A program made the translations under genes and the position numbers. DNA of 44,305 nucleotides from an uncultured Bacteroidales bacterium (GTDB lineage: Bacteria; Bacteroidota; Bacteroidia; Bacteroidales; UBA932). The notes below the pieces were generated by a model. That model saw only the letters and a program-made list of their open reading frames with translations. It had not been told where the DNA came from and ran no database searches. The stretch lies in NCBI GenBank assembly GCA_945870315.1, contig CAMBRR010000008.1, positions 1 to 44,305 of the forward strand. The letters run 5' to 3'. Below are positions 33,268-42,107 of this stretch, piece after piece. Numbering within the stretch: position 1 is the stretch's first letter; every line of letters starts with the position of its first letter.

Positions 33268-33825
33268 ATGGCTGTTAAAATTCGTCTTCAGCGCCACGGT
33301 AAGAAGAATTTCGCATTCTTCCACATTGTAGTGGCAGACACACGCGCACCACGCGATGGTCGTTACATCGAGCAGATCGGCTCTTACAACCCTAACACCA
33401 ACCCTGCAACCATCATCCTTGACAATGACAAGGCACTTGCTTGGTTGAATGTCGGAGCTGAGCCAACCCTTACTGCAAAACGCATCCTTTCTTACGAGGG
33501 CGTGCTCCTTAGGAAGCACCTCCAGGGCGGCGTTGCAAAGGGAGCCCTCACTCAGGAGCAGGCTGACCAGAAATATGCTGCCTGGAAAGCTGAGAAGGCT
33601 GCCAAAGTAGCTTCCAAGAAAGAGAGTCTTTCAAAGGACGCTGCCGCAAAGGCTAAAGCTGCTGTAGAAGCTGAGGCAAAGGTAAATCAGGAAAGAGCAG
33701 AGGCTATCGCAAAGAAAAAAGCCGAGGCTGAGGAAGCAGCTCGCGCTGCTGCTGAGGCTGCTGCTGCCGCAAAGGCTGCAGAAGAGGCTGCCGCTGCAGA
33801 GACTGCTGAAAACACTGAGGCCTAG
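33268..33825 (+). CDS. rpsP: 30S ribosomal protein S16 with long Ala/Lys/Glu tail
   Basis: The N-terminal 80 residues ([20 protein letters not shown] onward, [14 protein letters not shown]) are a standard S16, which binds 16S rRNA early in 30S assembly. The other roughly 100 residues are a low-complexity helical tail rich in Ala, Lys and Glu. Extended S16 proteins are usual in Bacteroidetes, so the tail is a lineage trait. rimM starts 4 bases after the stop codon. Confidence 0.97.
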   Translation: MAVKIRLQRHGKKNFAFFHIVVADTRAPRDGRYIEQIGSYNPNTNPATIILDNDKALAWLNVGAEPTLTAKRILSYEGVLLRKHLQGGVAKGALTQEQADQKYAAWKAEKAAKVASKKESLSKDAAAKAKAAVEAEAKVNQERAEAIAKKKAEAEEAARAAAEAAAAAKAAEEAAAAETAENTEA

Positions 33826-33829
33826 TCTT

Positions 33830-34333
33830 ATGCGTCAGATTGCTTCCGTATTGAAATCCAATGGGACAGAAGGAGAACTCGTGATGAGTTTCCGCGACAT
33901 CGATCCGGAAGAAATAGACCTCAAGGAACCGGTTTTCATCATTTTTGATGGACTGCCGGTTCCTTTTTATATTGAATCTCTGAAAAAGAAAGGAAATACA
34001 AAGGCTATCGTACGCCTTACCGACATTTCCAGCTATGAAGATGCCGAAGAACTCTGCTCTAAAGCCGTCTATCTTGAGGATGACTCCGCCGGGGAACATC
34101 AGGAAGACAGCCTTAAAGCGCTTATAGGATGGACTCTGTACAAAAGCGGAGATGAATTTGACGAGGAGGTCGGCACCATATGCGAATTTTACGACATTCC
34201 GCAAAATCCCTGCATCGGAGTCGAAACAAAAAATGGAGAGGTAATGATACCCCTCCACGAAGATTTCATTGTTGCAATGGATCCCGAAAATATGGAAATC
34301 GTCCTGGAACTCCCCGAAGGTCTTGTTCCATAA
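33830..34333 (+). CDS. rimM: Ribosome maturation factor RimM
   Basis: A 167 aa factor for 30S head assembly. The N-terminal RimM barrel (IASVLKSNGTEGELVMSF, then the PVFIIFDGLPVPFYIESL strand pair) is followed by a C-terminal PRC-barrel (LIGWTLYKSGDEFDEEVG; MIPLHEDFIVAMD). RimM binds S19 and also needs S16 context, which fits the rpsP-rimM operon seen here and in many bacteria. Confidence 0.93.
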   Translation: MRQIASVLKSNGTEGELVMSFRDIDPEEIDLKEPVFIIFDGLPVPFYIESLKKKGNTKAIVRLTDISSYEDAEELCSKAVYLEDDSAGEHQEDSLKALIGWTLYKSGDEFDEEVGTICEFYDIPQNPCIGVETKNGEVMIPLHEDFIVAMDPENMEIVLELPEGLVP

Positions 34334-34344
34334 GGACCTATCCA

Positions 34345-35160
34345 CTAATATTTCAGATGTACCTGGGCTGTGAAATTGTCCATACAGAACGAAGACGGGA
34401 TACCTTCCTTGCTTGATTGCAATTCAAAGTCAACCTTATCCACAGAACCAAGCTTGTCAAGAGTGAATGTAGTCCAACTTGTGACTATACTGTCCTTGTC
34501 GGCAGAATACTCGGCCAGTTTTATCTCTGCCTCTGCCGTAAGTTCACCATCAAGATATCCCTTTGCAATCAGTTTGAGATAATCACCCTTCTCGAATGTA
34601 TTCACAATACTCTTTACGACTTCCTCAGTATTGGCAACGTGACATCCATAGAGGGTACAGGTACCATATTCTTTAGAAAGGAAGATTACATCACTTTCCG
34701 GCATCATTTCCTCATCGCCATTGTCACAGAAGACTGCATAAGTATTGGACATCTTCTGCTCAGGAGTGTAAACTCTGTATGGACTGAATTCCAATTCTTC
34801 CGTCTGAGTTGGTGTATCCTCCGCAGGCTCGGTAGAAGGATTATCCTCGGAAGGATTGTCCTCGGAAGGAAGGTCAGCAACTATAGGCTCCGTCCTGGTG
34901 AACATCTTGGACAGGATGAAACCACCCAGAAAAGCAGGATTTTCATCCTCAGAAAGTTTATGGCAGAAGGCCAGATGGTACCAGCCAATACCTGCCGGAG
35001 TAGCTTTAGAAAAAGCCACACTGTCAGTAAAAGCTACACTGCCACTATATTCAAATGAAGCGCTAAGACTGAATTTTTCCTCATTTTGAGGTCCATTAAA
35101 ACAAGACACTGCCATAGCGGCAATTGAAATCACAAAAATTAGTTTTCTAAAAATCTTCAT
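34345..35160 (-). CDS. DUF4465 family lipoprotein
   Basis: A 271 aa exported protein. I start at 35160 (MKIFRKLIFVISIAAMAVSC), which gives a lipoprotein signal with Cys20; the -7 box TATATTTG at 35188-35195 lies 28 bases upstream and rules out the longer frame. The C-terminal pattern (YAVFCDNGDEE, GDYLKLIAKGYLDGE, FCMDNF) matches DUF4465, a surface beta-sandwich family of Bacteroidetes. An acidic Pro/Ser/Glu linker (SEDNPSEDNPSTEPAED) lies at about residues 100-130. It probably sits on the cell surface; ligand unknown. Confidence 0.82.
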   Translation of the reverse strand: MKIFRKLIFVISIAAMAVSCFNGPQNEEKFSLSASFEYSGSVAFTDSVAFSKATPAGIGWYHLAFCHKLSEDENPAFLGGFILSKMFTRTEPIVADLPSEDNPSEDNPSTEPAEDTPTQTEELEFSPYRVYTPEQKMSNTYAVFCDNGDEEMMPESDVIFLSKEYGTCTLYGCHVANTEEVVKSIVNTFEKGDYLKLIAKGYLDGELTAEAEIKLAEYSADKDSIVTSWTTFTLDKLGSVDKVDFELQSSKEGIPSSFCMDNFTAQVHLKY

Positions 35161-35187
35161 CTCTACAAACTTAAGTTTAGCAAACTG

Positions 35188-35195
35188 CAAATATA
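35188..35195 (-). promoter_or_regulatory. -7 box of the DUF4465 gene
   Basis: TATATTTG on the minus strand, 28 bases before the chosen start. It separates this gene from the lysine operon, which ends just upstream. Confidence 0.6.
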
Positions 35196-35224
35196 TTGTT
35201 TTTTTCAACAACATCAAGAATCAA

Positions 35225-36127
35225 TCAATCCACAATAATGTCGGCAACCCGTACCGCAGGACCGACCAGATGGACATCTGTGAACGACAATCCAGAATCA
35301 GAAGCGATGAAATCCACACTGAGACAATCATTTACAGCCCTGACATCATAACGGGCCCTTGTGCTTGAATCCGGCAGTTCTTCCCTGAAGGAAGCAGGGA
35401 TACCCTGTCTGAAAGCTGCAATGCAACTGGCAGTAATGCCGGTCCCGCAAGCAAGGGTTTCATCCTCAACCCCCTTCTCATATGTTCTCACCCAAAGGGT
35501 TCCATTCTCCGGACTCACAAAATTCACATTCACACCTATCGGGAGGAAGGACTTTGCTCCATAACGGATTGCACGGCCTCGGGAAAACACATCCTCCTTG
35601 CGGACATCCTCAACGAACAGAACATAGTGACGAGTTCCGGTATCCAGAAACCATCCTTTGCTCGGTCCCGTCACCCCCTCCAGGCTATCGTAACTGATAA
35701 CCTGATGAACATCCTTCATTTTCAGTCTTATGGTATAATTTCCAAAAGACCCGCCACAGATGGACGCCGAGTGAAAACCGTCAGCAGCCTCGAACTGGAA
35801 GCTCTCCAGGCCACAATCCCTTGCAAAAGCGACTATGCACCTTCCGCCATTTCCACACATCATCCCACCGCTGCCGTCCGAATTGAAATAGGTCATACCA
35901 AAATCAGTCCCCCTGAGGGAATTACCCCTTTCCAGAAGCATAAGACCATCAGCCCCAATCCCATAGCGACGGTCACAGAGAACTTTTATTTCCTTTTTCC
36001 AACCGCCTCGAACAAGAAAGCCGTCAACAACCTTGAACTCACCTTCACGATTGTCAACAATCAGAAAATCATTGCCGGCACCCTGATATTTGTGCAGAAT
36101 TACCTTTTCGGAAGTCAAAACATTCAT
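35225..36127 (-). CDS. dapF: Diaminopimelate epimerase
   Basis: DapF converts LL- to meso-diaminopimelate, the form used for peptidoglycan and by LysA. The 300 aa protein has both catalytic cysteines: C91 in GGMMCGNGGRC and the later one in ETLACGTGITAS. It is the last gene of the seven-gene lysine operon and overlaps the aminotransferase gene by 4 bases. Confidence 0.96.
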   Translation of the reverse strand: MNVLTSEKVILHKYQGAGNDFLIVDNREGEFKVVDGFLVRGGWKKEIKVLCDRRYGIGADGLMLLERGNSLRGTDFGMTYFNSDGSGGMMCGNGGRCIVAFARDCGLESFQFEAADGFHSASICGGSFGNYTIRLKMKDVHQVISYDSLEGVTGPSKGWFLDTGTRHYVLFVEDVRKEDVFSRGRAIRYGAKSFLPIGVNVNFVSPENGTLWVRTYEKGVEDETLACGTGITASCIAAFRQGIPASFREELPDSSTRARYDVRAVNDCLSVDFIASDSGLSFTDVHLVGPAVRVADIIVD

Positions 36128-37290
36128 CTCAGAAGGTCACTTAAAATTTTAATCCCTGGCTCCATCCTATTCTCATCCAGGAAAGAGAAATTGAGCCTCA
36201 TCGTATTTTTACCGCCTCCGTCAGTATGGAAGAAGGAACCGGCAACATAGGCTACCCCCGCAGAAAGGGCCCTGTCATAAAATGCGACCGAATCAAAATC
36301 CTCAGGAAGAGTCAGAAAGAGGAAAAGGCCTCCCTCAGGGTGAGTCCAGCTTACATTCTCCGGCATATATTTCTCCAGAAGCGAAAGAAGCACATCCCTC
36401 TTATGTCTGTACAGTTCAATGCTTTTGGAAAGATTTGCATCCAGAAGTCCGCTTTGGAGAAACTCGGCAGCCACATATTGGTCAAACACAGGAGGACAAA
36501 GGTCCAGAGACTGCTTGCATACATAAATCTTGTCCAGAACATCTTCATTTGCAAGTATCCACCCCAGACGGAAACCGGGAGCGAATATCTTGGAGAATGA
36601 GCCTAAATGCACAACCCTTTCAGGATCAAGAGAATACATCGTAGGAACAGGATCGCCCTCATAACGCAGTTCCCTATAAGGACTATCCTCGACGATGAGG
36701 AAATCATATTTCCTGGCAAGAGATACCATCATCTTCCTCTCCTGAAGGGTCAGAGTCTCGCCTGAAGGATTCTGGAAATCCGGAATCATATACAGGAACT
36801 TTATCTTCTTGCCCTCAGACAGAGCCTCTTCAATAGTCTTCACATAATCCTGCTCAAAACGCACGATGTCGGAACAATGCGACACTCCCCTGATATCTGC
36901 ACGATAGGAACAGAACGACTGCAGAGCGCCAAGGTAAGAGGGGTTGGATGTCAGAACTACATCCCCCGGATCTACAAGGACGCGGGTGCAGACGTCGATT
37001 CCCTGCTGGGAAGAGGACGTGATCTGAACCCTCTCTACAGGAACCCCACAGCGTTTGGCAACGGCTTCTCGCAAAACCGTAACTCCCTGGGTAGCACCAT
37101 ATTGAAAAGCGACACCGCCCCACTTGTCAATGACCTTGGACATAGTGGAACGGATATCCTCAAGAGGAAATGTGTCGGCAGAAGGATAGCCACCAGCAAA
37201 GGAATAGATAGAGGACAAATCTACCTTCTTGAATATCTCCCTGACCGGAGAACGGAAAAAGCATTCCGTATCTTTAGAAAAATGCGTCAT
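36124..37290 (-). CDS. PLP-dependent aminotransferase, LysN/MocR-type, likely N-succinyl-DAP aminotransferase
   Basis: A 388 aa fold-type I aminotransferase. K234 in [15 protein letters not shown] is the PLP lysine; N174 in NPSG, D202 and Y205 complete the site. The sequence resembles the 2-aminoadipate aminotransferase (LysN) and MocR C-terminal group rather than DapL or ArgD. Its position between dapF and dapD, with 4-base overlaps on both sides, argues that it supplies the DapC step, making N-succinyl-LL-diaminopimelate from the keto acid and glutamate. That role is inferred from the operon only. Confidence 0.88.
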   Translation of the reverse strand: MTHFSKDTECFFRSPVREIFKKVDLSSIYSFAGGYPSADTFPLEDIRSTMSKVIDKWGGVAFQYGATQGVTVLREAVAKRCGVPVERVQITSSSQQGIDVCTRVLVDPGDVVLTSNPSYLGALQSFCSYRADIRGVSHCSDIVRFEQDYVKTIEEALSEGKKIKFLYMIPDFQNPSGETLTLQERKMMVSLARKYDFLIVEDSPYRELRYEGDPVPTMYSLDPERVVHLGSFSKIFAPGFRLGWILANEDVLDKIYVCKQSLDLCPPVFDQYVAAEFLQSGLLDANLSKSIELYRHKRDVLLSLLEKYMPENVSWTHPEGGLFLFLTLPEDFDSVAFYDRALSAGVAYVAGSFFHTDGGGKNTMRLNFSFLDENRMEPGIKILSDLLR

Positions 37291-38060
37291 CGGAGCAAGT
37301 CCTCCAGCGTTATGGAAGAGGACGTCTTGGAGTCACGGTATTTGACAATCACAGGACAATAGAGGTGGATGCCCGCCTCGGCACCAGGTCCCTTGGTTAC
37401 AGGACGGCTGCCGCTTACTACCACCGCACCTTGGGGAACGATTATTCTTCCAGTCTCATCCGCACGTATAAAGGACCCGTTGGTAGCATCATATATTGCT
37501 GTAGATGAATTGATTATGACACCAGTGCCTATTACTGCGCCTTCCTTTACAAGGGTACCTTCGTATATACCACAGTTGCCACCGATGAAAACATCATCCT
37601 CGATTATCACCGGAAGGGCGCCTACCGGTTCGAGAACCCCTCCAAGTTGGGATGCTGCAGAAAGATGCACTCTCTTGCCAACCTGGGCACAGGAACCGAC
37701 AAGAGCGTGGGAGTCAATCATAGTACCCTCATCGACATAGGCACCAATATTCACATATGCAGGCGGCATCATTATCACAGATTTTGCAAGATATGCACCC
37801 GTACGGACAGTGCTTCCACCCGGAACTATCCTAACCCCGTCCTCAACGGAAAAACTTCTTGCCGGAACGGTATCCTTGTCACAAAACGAAAAACAGCCCT
37901 GAGACATATCCGCAAGTTTTCCAAGACGGAAACCGGACAGGATAACCTCCTTCACCCAGGAGTTAACCCTCCACTGACCATCCACCTTTTCGGCCACTCT
38001 CAAACTGCCGCATTCAAGGTCGCGACACACCTGATGGAATCTTTCAAGTTCTTCTGTCAT
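37287..38060 (-). CDS. dapD: Tetrahydrodipicolinate N-succinyltransferase
   Basis: DapD adds a succinyl group from succinyl-CoA to tetrahydrodipicolinate, committing the pathway to the succinylase branch. The 257 aa protein shows a left-handed beta-helix of hexapeptide repeats ([40 protein letters not shown]). An acetyl-transferring DapH would be similar in the repeats, but the N-terminal domain (residues 1-95) fits DapD. It overlaps both neighbours by 4 bases. Confidence 0.92.
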   Translation of the reverse strand: MTEELERFHQVCRDLECGSLRVAEKVDGQWRVNSWVKEVILSGFRLGKLADMSQGCFSFCDKDTVPARSFSVEDGVRIVPGGSTVRTGAYLAKSVIMMPPAYVNIGAYVDEGTMIDSHALVGSCAQVGKRVHLSAASQLGGVLEPVGALPVIIEDDVFIGGNCGIYEGTLVKEGAVIGTGVIINSSTAIYDATNGSFIRADETGRIIVPQGAVVVSGSRPVTKGPGAEAGIHLYCPVIVKYRDSKTSSSITLEDLLR

Positions 38061-38935
38061 AATATACCAAGGGATTTCAAATCATTGACCATCAATTCAT
38101 AAGTAGATTCGCTACACGGAACCATCGGCAGCCTAAGTTCATTCTCCATCAGCCCTAGAGCAGCCATAGCAGCCTTGGCAGGAATAGGATTGCTCTCAAC
38201 AAAACAGTCCTTGAAGAACTTGGCAAGAGAATCGTTCAAAGATGAGGCAGCCGAGGAGTCTCCCCTGCGGATTGCGCCTACAAACTCCACCATCTTCGCT
38301 GGGATGACGTTGGAAGCCACGCTGATGACTCCCGCGGCACCCTTTTCCATCATCCAGAGCGTATCGTCATCGTTTCCGCTCAATACCTGAAATCCTTCAG
38401 GCGCACCCTCGATTATCTTTTCTATCTGCTCCCTGTTTCCGGAGGCCTCTTTGATTGCAACGATATTGTCGATTTCAGCAAGGCGGAGGGCAGTTTCTGC
38501 CGTCATATTGGCGCCCGTCCTTCCGGGAACGTTATACAGGACAATCGGAGTGGAAGTACTCTCAGCTACAGCCTTGAAATAGAGATACTGTCCCTCCTGT
38601 GTAGGTTTGTTATAATATGGCACAACTATAAGGAAGGCATCCGGGCCATATGGCTGGAGCATCTGCATACTGCGTATGGTGTGCCTGAGCGAATTGGTAC
38701 CGCCTCCCACAATTACAGGACGGCCCTTTGAATGTTCTTTTGCTATCTGAAGCAAGCGTATGCGTTCCTCATCCTCAAGACAAGGAGTCTCGCCTGTTGT
38801 GCCGAGTGGGACAAGAACGTCTATACCGGAGTCAACTTGACGATCCACCAAAGAAGCAAAGGTATCATAATCCACCTTAGAATTCTTGAAAGGCGTCAGA
38901 AGAGCAGTTCCACATCCGGACAAATCTAATCTCAT
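38057..38935 (-). CDS. dapA: 4-Hydroxy-tetrahydrodipicolinate synthase
   Basis: DapA condenses pyruvate with aspartate semialdehyde, the first lysine-specific step. The 292 aa TIM barrel has the Schiff-base K162 in [10 protein letters not shown]134 in LYNVPGRTG and the Thr pair in PLGTTGETP. It overlaps dapD by 4 bases and follows dapB after 4 bases. Confidence 0.97.
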   Translation of the reverse strand: MRLDLSGCGTALLTPFKNSKVDYDTFASLVDRQVDSGIDVLVPLGTTGETPCLEDEERIRLLQIAKEHSKGRPVIVGGGTNSLRHTIRSMQMLQPYGPDAFLIVVPYYNKPTQEGQYLYFKAVAESTSTPIVLYNVPGRTGANMTAETALRLAEIDNIVAIKEASGNREQIEKIIEGAPEGFQVLSGNDDDTLWMMEKGAAGVISVASNVIPAKMVEFVGAIRRGDSSAASSLNDSLAKFFKDCFVESNPIPAKAAMAALGLMENELRLPMVPCSESTYELMVNDLKSLGIL

Positions 38936-38939
38936 AGTT

Positions 38940-39617
38940 CTATAAGTCTTTTAAAATCAATTCATTGAATTCATATACACCAGTAAGTGACTGAGCCATC
39001 AGAGCTGCCCGCACAGCACCCCTGGCAAAGCCCTCACGAGAAAAGGCCTCGTGACTGAGGGTAATCCTGTCACATCCTCCCTCCAATCCCACTGTGTGGA
39101 TGCCGGGTATCTCGCCGCACCTGACGGACTGTATCTCAGGCACGATTCCCATCCCCTCTCCGACCAGTTCTGCAAGGGTTTTTGCAGTTCCGCTGGGAGC
39201 ATCCTTCTTGTGACAATGATGCATTTCCACGATATAAGGACTGTATCCGGCACCGGTCTTTCCGACAAGAGCCGAAACATATTTCACCGCTGCGAAGAAA
39301 ACATTCACTCCTATGGAGAAATTCGATGCCCATATCATCGTAGTGCCGCATTTCTTGAAATATTCCACCACCTGCTCACGGATGTCATACCATCCAGTCG
39401 TACCGACCACCACAGCAGCGAAATTCTCCGCAAGAAACTTGTAATTGGCCCTGAAAGCGTCCGGAGCGGTAAAATCGATGCAGACACATTCCTTTGCAAG
39501 AGCCGGGTCCACGCTTTGCACATCCTCGCTCCAGCCGGCATATTCATATCCCTCGGAAAGGATGATATTCTCAATCATCCTGCCCATCTTTCCATATCCG
39601 TTGACAAAAAGTTTCAT
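38940..39617 (-). CDS. dapB: 4-Hydroxy-tetrahydrodipicolinate reductase
   Basis: DapB reduces the DapA product with NAD(P)H. At 225 aa it is shorter than the roughly 270 aa E. coli enzyme, but the parts are present: the Rossmann start VNGYGKMGRMIEN, VGTTGWYD, and the catalytic HHCHKKDAPSGTAKT. Short DapB proteins occur in Bacteroidetes. It lies 6 bases after lysC. Confidence 0.95.
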   Translation of the reverse strand: MKLFVNGYGKMGRMIENIILSEGYEYAGWSEDVQSVDPALAKECVCIDFTAPDAFRANYKFLAENFAAVVVGTTGWYDIREQVVEYFKKCGTTMIWASNFSIGVNVFFAAVKYVSALVGKTGAGYSPYIVEMHHCHKKDAPSGTAKTLAELVGEGMGIVPEIQSVRCGEIPGIHTVGLEGGCDRITLSHEAFSREGFARGAVRAALMAQSLTGVYEFNELILKDL

Positions 39618-39623
39618 AGCGAC

Positions 39624-40997
39624 CTACATTACCTCCGCATCCGGATTTTCAAAAAGATGATAGTGAAGTTGGTTAACCACATCGTTCAGTTCTTCCCTGT
39701 CCACGACGAAACTGATGTTCACGAAAGATGCGCCCTGGGAAATCATATAGACATTACATTTCTTCAGCGGAGCGAAGGTCTTCTTGAGCATACCGTTGAG
39801 TCTTACAATGTTCTTTCCGATTACTGAAACCTGCGACTTATCGTCATCCACAATCACGTCCGCGAACTCGGAAAGCTGCTGAACGACCTTGTCGATTTTC
39901 TCGGAAGCATCCACAGTTACAGATATATTCGCTTCTGAGGTACTGATAAGGTCCACGGACACCTTGTTTTCGCTGAAGATTTCAAACACCCTTCTCAGGA
40001 AGCCTGAAGTATTGATCATCCTCATTGAAAATATGTTTATCACACGGATGTTTTCCTTGAATGAAACAGACTTGACGCCATCCTCGATATACTCACTCTG
40101 GAGAATCGCAGTACCCTTTCCGGAAGGATTCATAGAATTGAGCACATACAAAGGGATATTCTTCTTGACAGCCGGCTCGATTGTCAGAGGGTGAAGCACC
40201 TTGGCACCAAAATGAGCCATCTCAGCTGCCTCCTCAAAGGAAATCTTCTCGAGATACTTGGTATTTGCCACACGACGAGGATCAGCAGAACGGACTCCGT
40301 CCACATCTGTCCAGATTTCGATTCTTTCTGCATCTACCGCCATTCCGATAAGCGAAGCCGAATAATCTGAACCTCCCCTTCCGAGCACTGTCTGCTCTCC
40401 CTGAAGGTTACTGCCTATGAAACCCTGGGTAATAACAGCTGCAGCACCCTCATATGCCTGCTCCACTATCTTCGGTACCCTGGATGTAATCTCCTCCAGA
40501 ATCGGTTCTCCTTTAAGATACGAGTCGCTGGTAATCATCATCTTGCGGGCATCGATGAAATGGGTCTTTATTCCTTTTGAGTTCATTGCATAGCAGATGA
40601 TGGTGGAAGAAAGGAGTTCTCCGTTGGAGATGATGATGGCCTTGTTCCTGTCGGAAAGCTCACCCACCGCGCAGATGGCATTAGCAAGAGACTCAAGAGA
40701 GTCGCAAATCTCTCCAACCTTCCCGAGGGCCTCCTGCTGCAGGGCCGGAGAATGCTCAAGGAGCTCACGCACAAGGTTGTAATGCCTCTGACGAAGTTGG
40801 TCTATAAGTTCCGCTGTAAGGGCCTTGTCACGTGAAGCCGCAGCATCAGATATCTTGTAGAGCGCATCGGTCACTTTGGAGAGGGCAGAAACCACGACTA
40901 TAGGTTTCTGATCAAGCTTGCCTCCTACGATGAATATCGTCCTTGTGATTGCTTCAAAGTTTGCGACCGATGTGCCGCCGAATTTCATGACTATCAT
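39624..40997 (-). CDS. lysC: Aspartate kinase (monofunctional, lysine-type)
   Basis: LysC phosphorylates aspartate to start the pathway. The 457 aa protein has the kinase start VMKFGGTSVANFEAI, the GRGGSDYSASLIG nucleotide region and two C-terminal ACT domains (about residues 310-457) that would sense an end product, probably lysine. It is not fused to homoserine dehydrogenase. Its position in the dap operon supports lysine/DAP control. It overlaps the upstream dapE-like gene by 4 bases. Confidence 0.95.
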   Translation of the reverse strand: MIVMKFGGTSVANFEAITRTIFIVGGKLDQKPIVVVSALSKVTDALYKISDAAASRDKALTAELIDQLRQRHYNLVRELLEHSPALQQEALGKVGEICDSLESLANAICAVGELSDRNKAIIISNGELLSSTIICYAMNSKGIKTHFIDARKMMITSDSYLKGEPILEEITSRVPKIVEQAYEGAAAVITQGFIGSNLQGEQTVLGRGGSDYSASLIGMAVDAERIEIWTDVDGVRSADPRRVANTKYLEKISFEEAAEMAHFGAKVLHPLTIEPAVKKNIPLYVLNSMNPSGKGTAILQSEYIEDGVKSVSFKENIRVINIFSMRMINTSGFLRRVFEIFSENKVSVDLISTSEANISVTVDASEKIDKVVQQLSEFADVIVDDDKSQVSVIGKNIVRLNGMLKKTFAPLKKCNVYMISQGASFVNISFVVDREELNDVVNQLHYHLFENPDAEVM

Positions 40998-42016
40998 ATT
41001 TCTTTCCTATAATTGTATATTTTCACATAATTATCCACGGCTTCGGTTATCTCTCCCAAGGTGATTTTTTCCCCGGGTGTATGGGCATCGAGAATGGAAC
41101 CCGGGCCGCAAAGAATCTTCCTTCGGAAATTGTGCAGTTGCGGGGCATCGCTGCCGAAAGCCACAGGCGCCGTCTTGAAACCCTTCATCGTTGTATATGA
41201 TTGGGGTGTATCACCTCCGAAGGCCTCCACCGTCACCCTGCCCTTCCACTTTCGTCCTGCTGCAACATCCTCCATAAAAGAGCAGACCAGAGCGTCAGAG
41301 GCAAAAGTCGTGCGGAAGTATAGCCTGCAGGTCAATTCCGGACTTAAAATATTCTGCGGATTGGGACTCGACACCTTGCCGAAGTTCCATGTCGTATCGC
41401 CAAGTATTTCATCCTTAGGGAATTCCATTTCCTTCAGCATTGATGCAAAATCCACAAACAGGTCCACCGCACTTCTGCCCTGAGAAGGATAGCCGGAATG
41501 ACAGGGCTCTCCACAGAAGGAAAGGGCGTAAGATTTCGTTCCCTTGCTAGCCGATGCCATTGCATTGTCCGTAGGTTCACCGACAACGACAAGGTCCCCT
41601 CCGGGGTGCGTTTTCCTGAAGGCCTTGGCTCCGAAAGAGCCGGTTTCCTCTCCAGAAAGAAGCAGGAGGGCGAATCCGTCCTTCCCTTGGTCCTCAAGCA
41701 TCTTGCAGGCTGTGAACATTGAGAAAATCTGACCCTTGGCATCGCAGGTTCCCCTTCCGCTTATCACTGAAGAAGGTGAGAAGGTGCCGGGAAATGTTGG
41801 AGGGATGAATGGAGGTACCGTGTCCATATGAGTACAGAAAAAAACCTCAGGTTCCCCCCAGGAGAAAAGAAGGTTGGTAGTTCCATCCCCCACTTCAAAC
41901 GTTTCCAATCTGTTTTTTCCTGTAAGGAGTGCGCGCGATAGAAATTCAGCCAATGCAGTCTCCTTCGAGGATGTGGAGTCGATTGAAAGCATTCGTCTGA
42001 ACAACTCTAAATCCAT
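40994..42016 (-). CDS. M20 family deacylase, probable succinyl-diaminopimelate desuccinylase
   Basis: A 340 aa M20 metallo-hydrolase, probably the DapE step that removes succinate from N-succinyl-LL-DAP. Metal residues are visible: the His-Asp pair in FFCTHMDTVPP, the aspartate in GRGTCDAKGQI, the Glu pair in LSGEETGSFG, the aspartate-position glutamate of VVGEPTDN and the late histidine in DAHTPGE. ArgE-type acetylornithine deacetylase is the main alternative; the operon favours DAP. I start at 42016 (MDLELFRRML) rather than 42046, because the -7 box TATCTTTG (42044-42051) overlaps the longer frame. Confidence 0.85.
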   Translation of the reverse strand: MDLELFRRMLSIDSTSSKETALAEFLSRALLTGKNRLETFEVGDGTTNLLFSWGEPEVFFCTHMDTVPPFIPPTFPGTFSPSSVISGRGTCDAKGQIFSMFTACKMLEDQGKDGFALLLLSGEETGSFGAKAFRKTHPGGDLVVVGEPTDNAMASASKGTKSYALSFCGEPCHSGYPSQGRSAVDLFVDFASMLKEMEFPKDEILGDTTWNFGKVSSPNPQNILSPELTCRLYFRTTFASDALVCSFMEDVAAGRKWKGRVTVEAFGGDTPQSYTTMKGFKTAPVAFGSDAPQLHNFRRKILCGPGSILDAHTPGEKITLGEITEAVDNYVKIYNYRKEI

Positions 42017-42043
42017 ACGAAACACGATAACAAAAATTCCTCG

Positions 42044-42051
42044 CAAAGATA
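42044..42051 (-). promoter_or_regulatory. -7 box of the lysine operon
   Basis: TATCTTTG on the minus strand, about 28 bases before the first gene. The leader is too short for a lysine riboswitch. It lies back to back with the promoter of the kinase-AAA gene. Confidence 0.65.
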
Positions 42052-42074
42052 CAAAAAATCAAAAAAATAATATA

Positions 42075-42082
42075 TATCTTTG
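42075..42082 (+). promoter_or_regulatory. -7 box of the kinase-AAA gene
   Basis: TATCTTTG, 25 bases before the ATG at 42108. This supports 42108 as the start. Confidence 0.65.
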
Positions 42083-42107
42083 TACCAATAGGACATTTAA
42101 ATTTCTT

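Noticed and set aside
41874..42107. N-terminal extension of the kinase-AAA protein
   Set aside because: It runs antisense through the start of the dapE-like gene and past both divergent promoters.
42017..42107. Lysine riboswitch ahead of the lysine operon
   Set aside because: The predicted leader is under 30 bases, too short for the aptamer.
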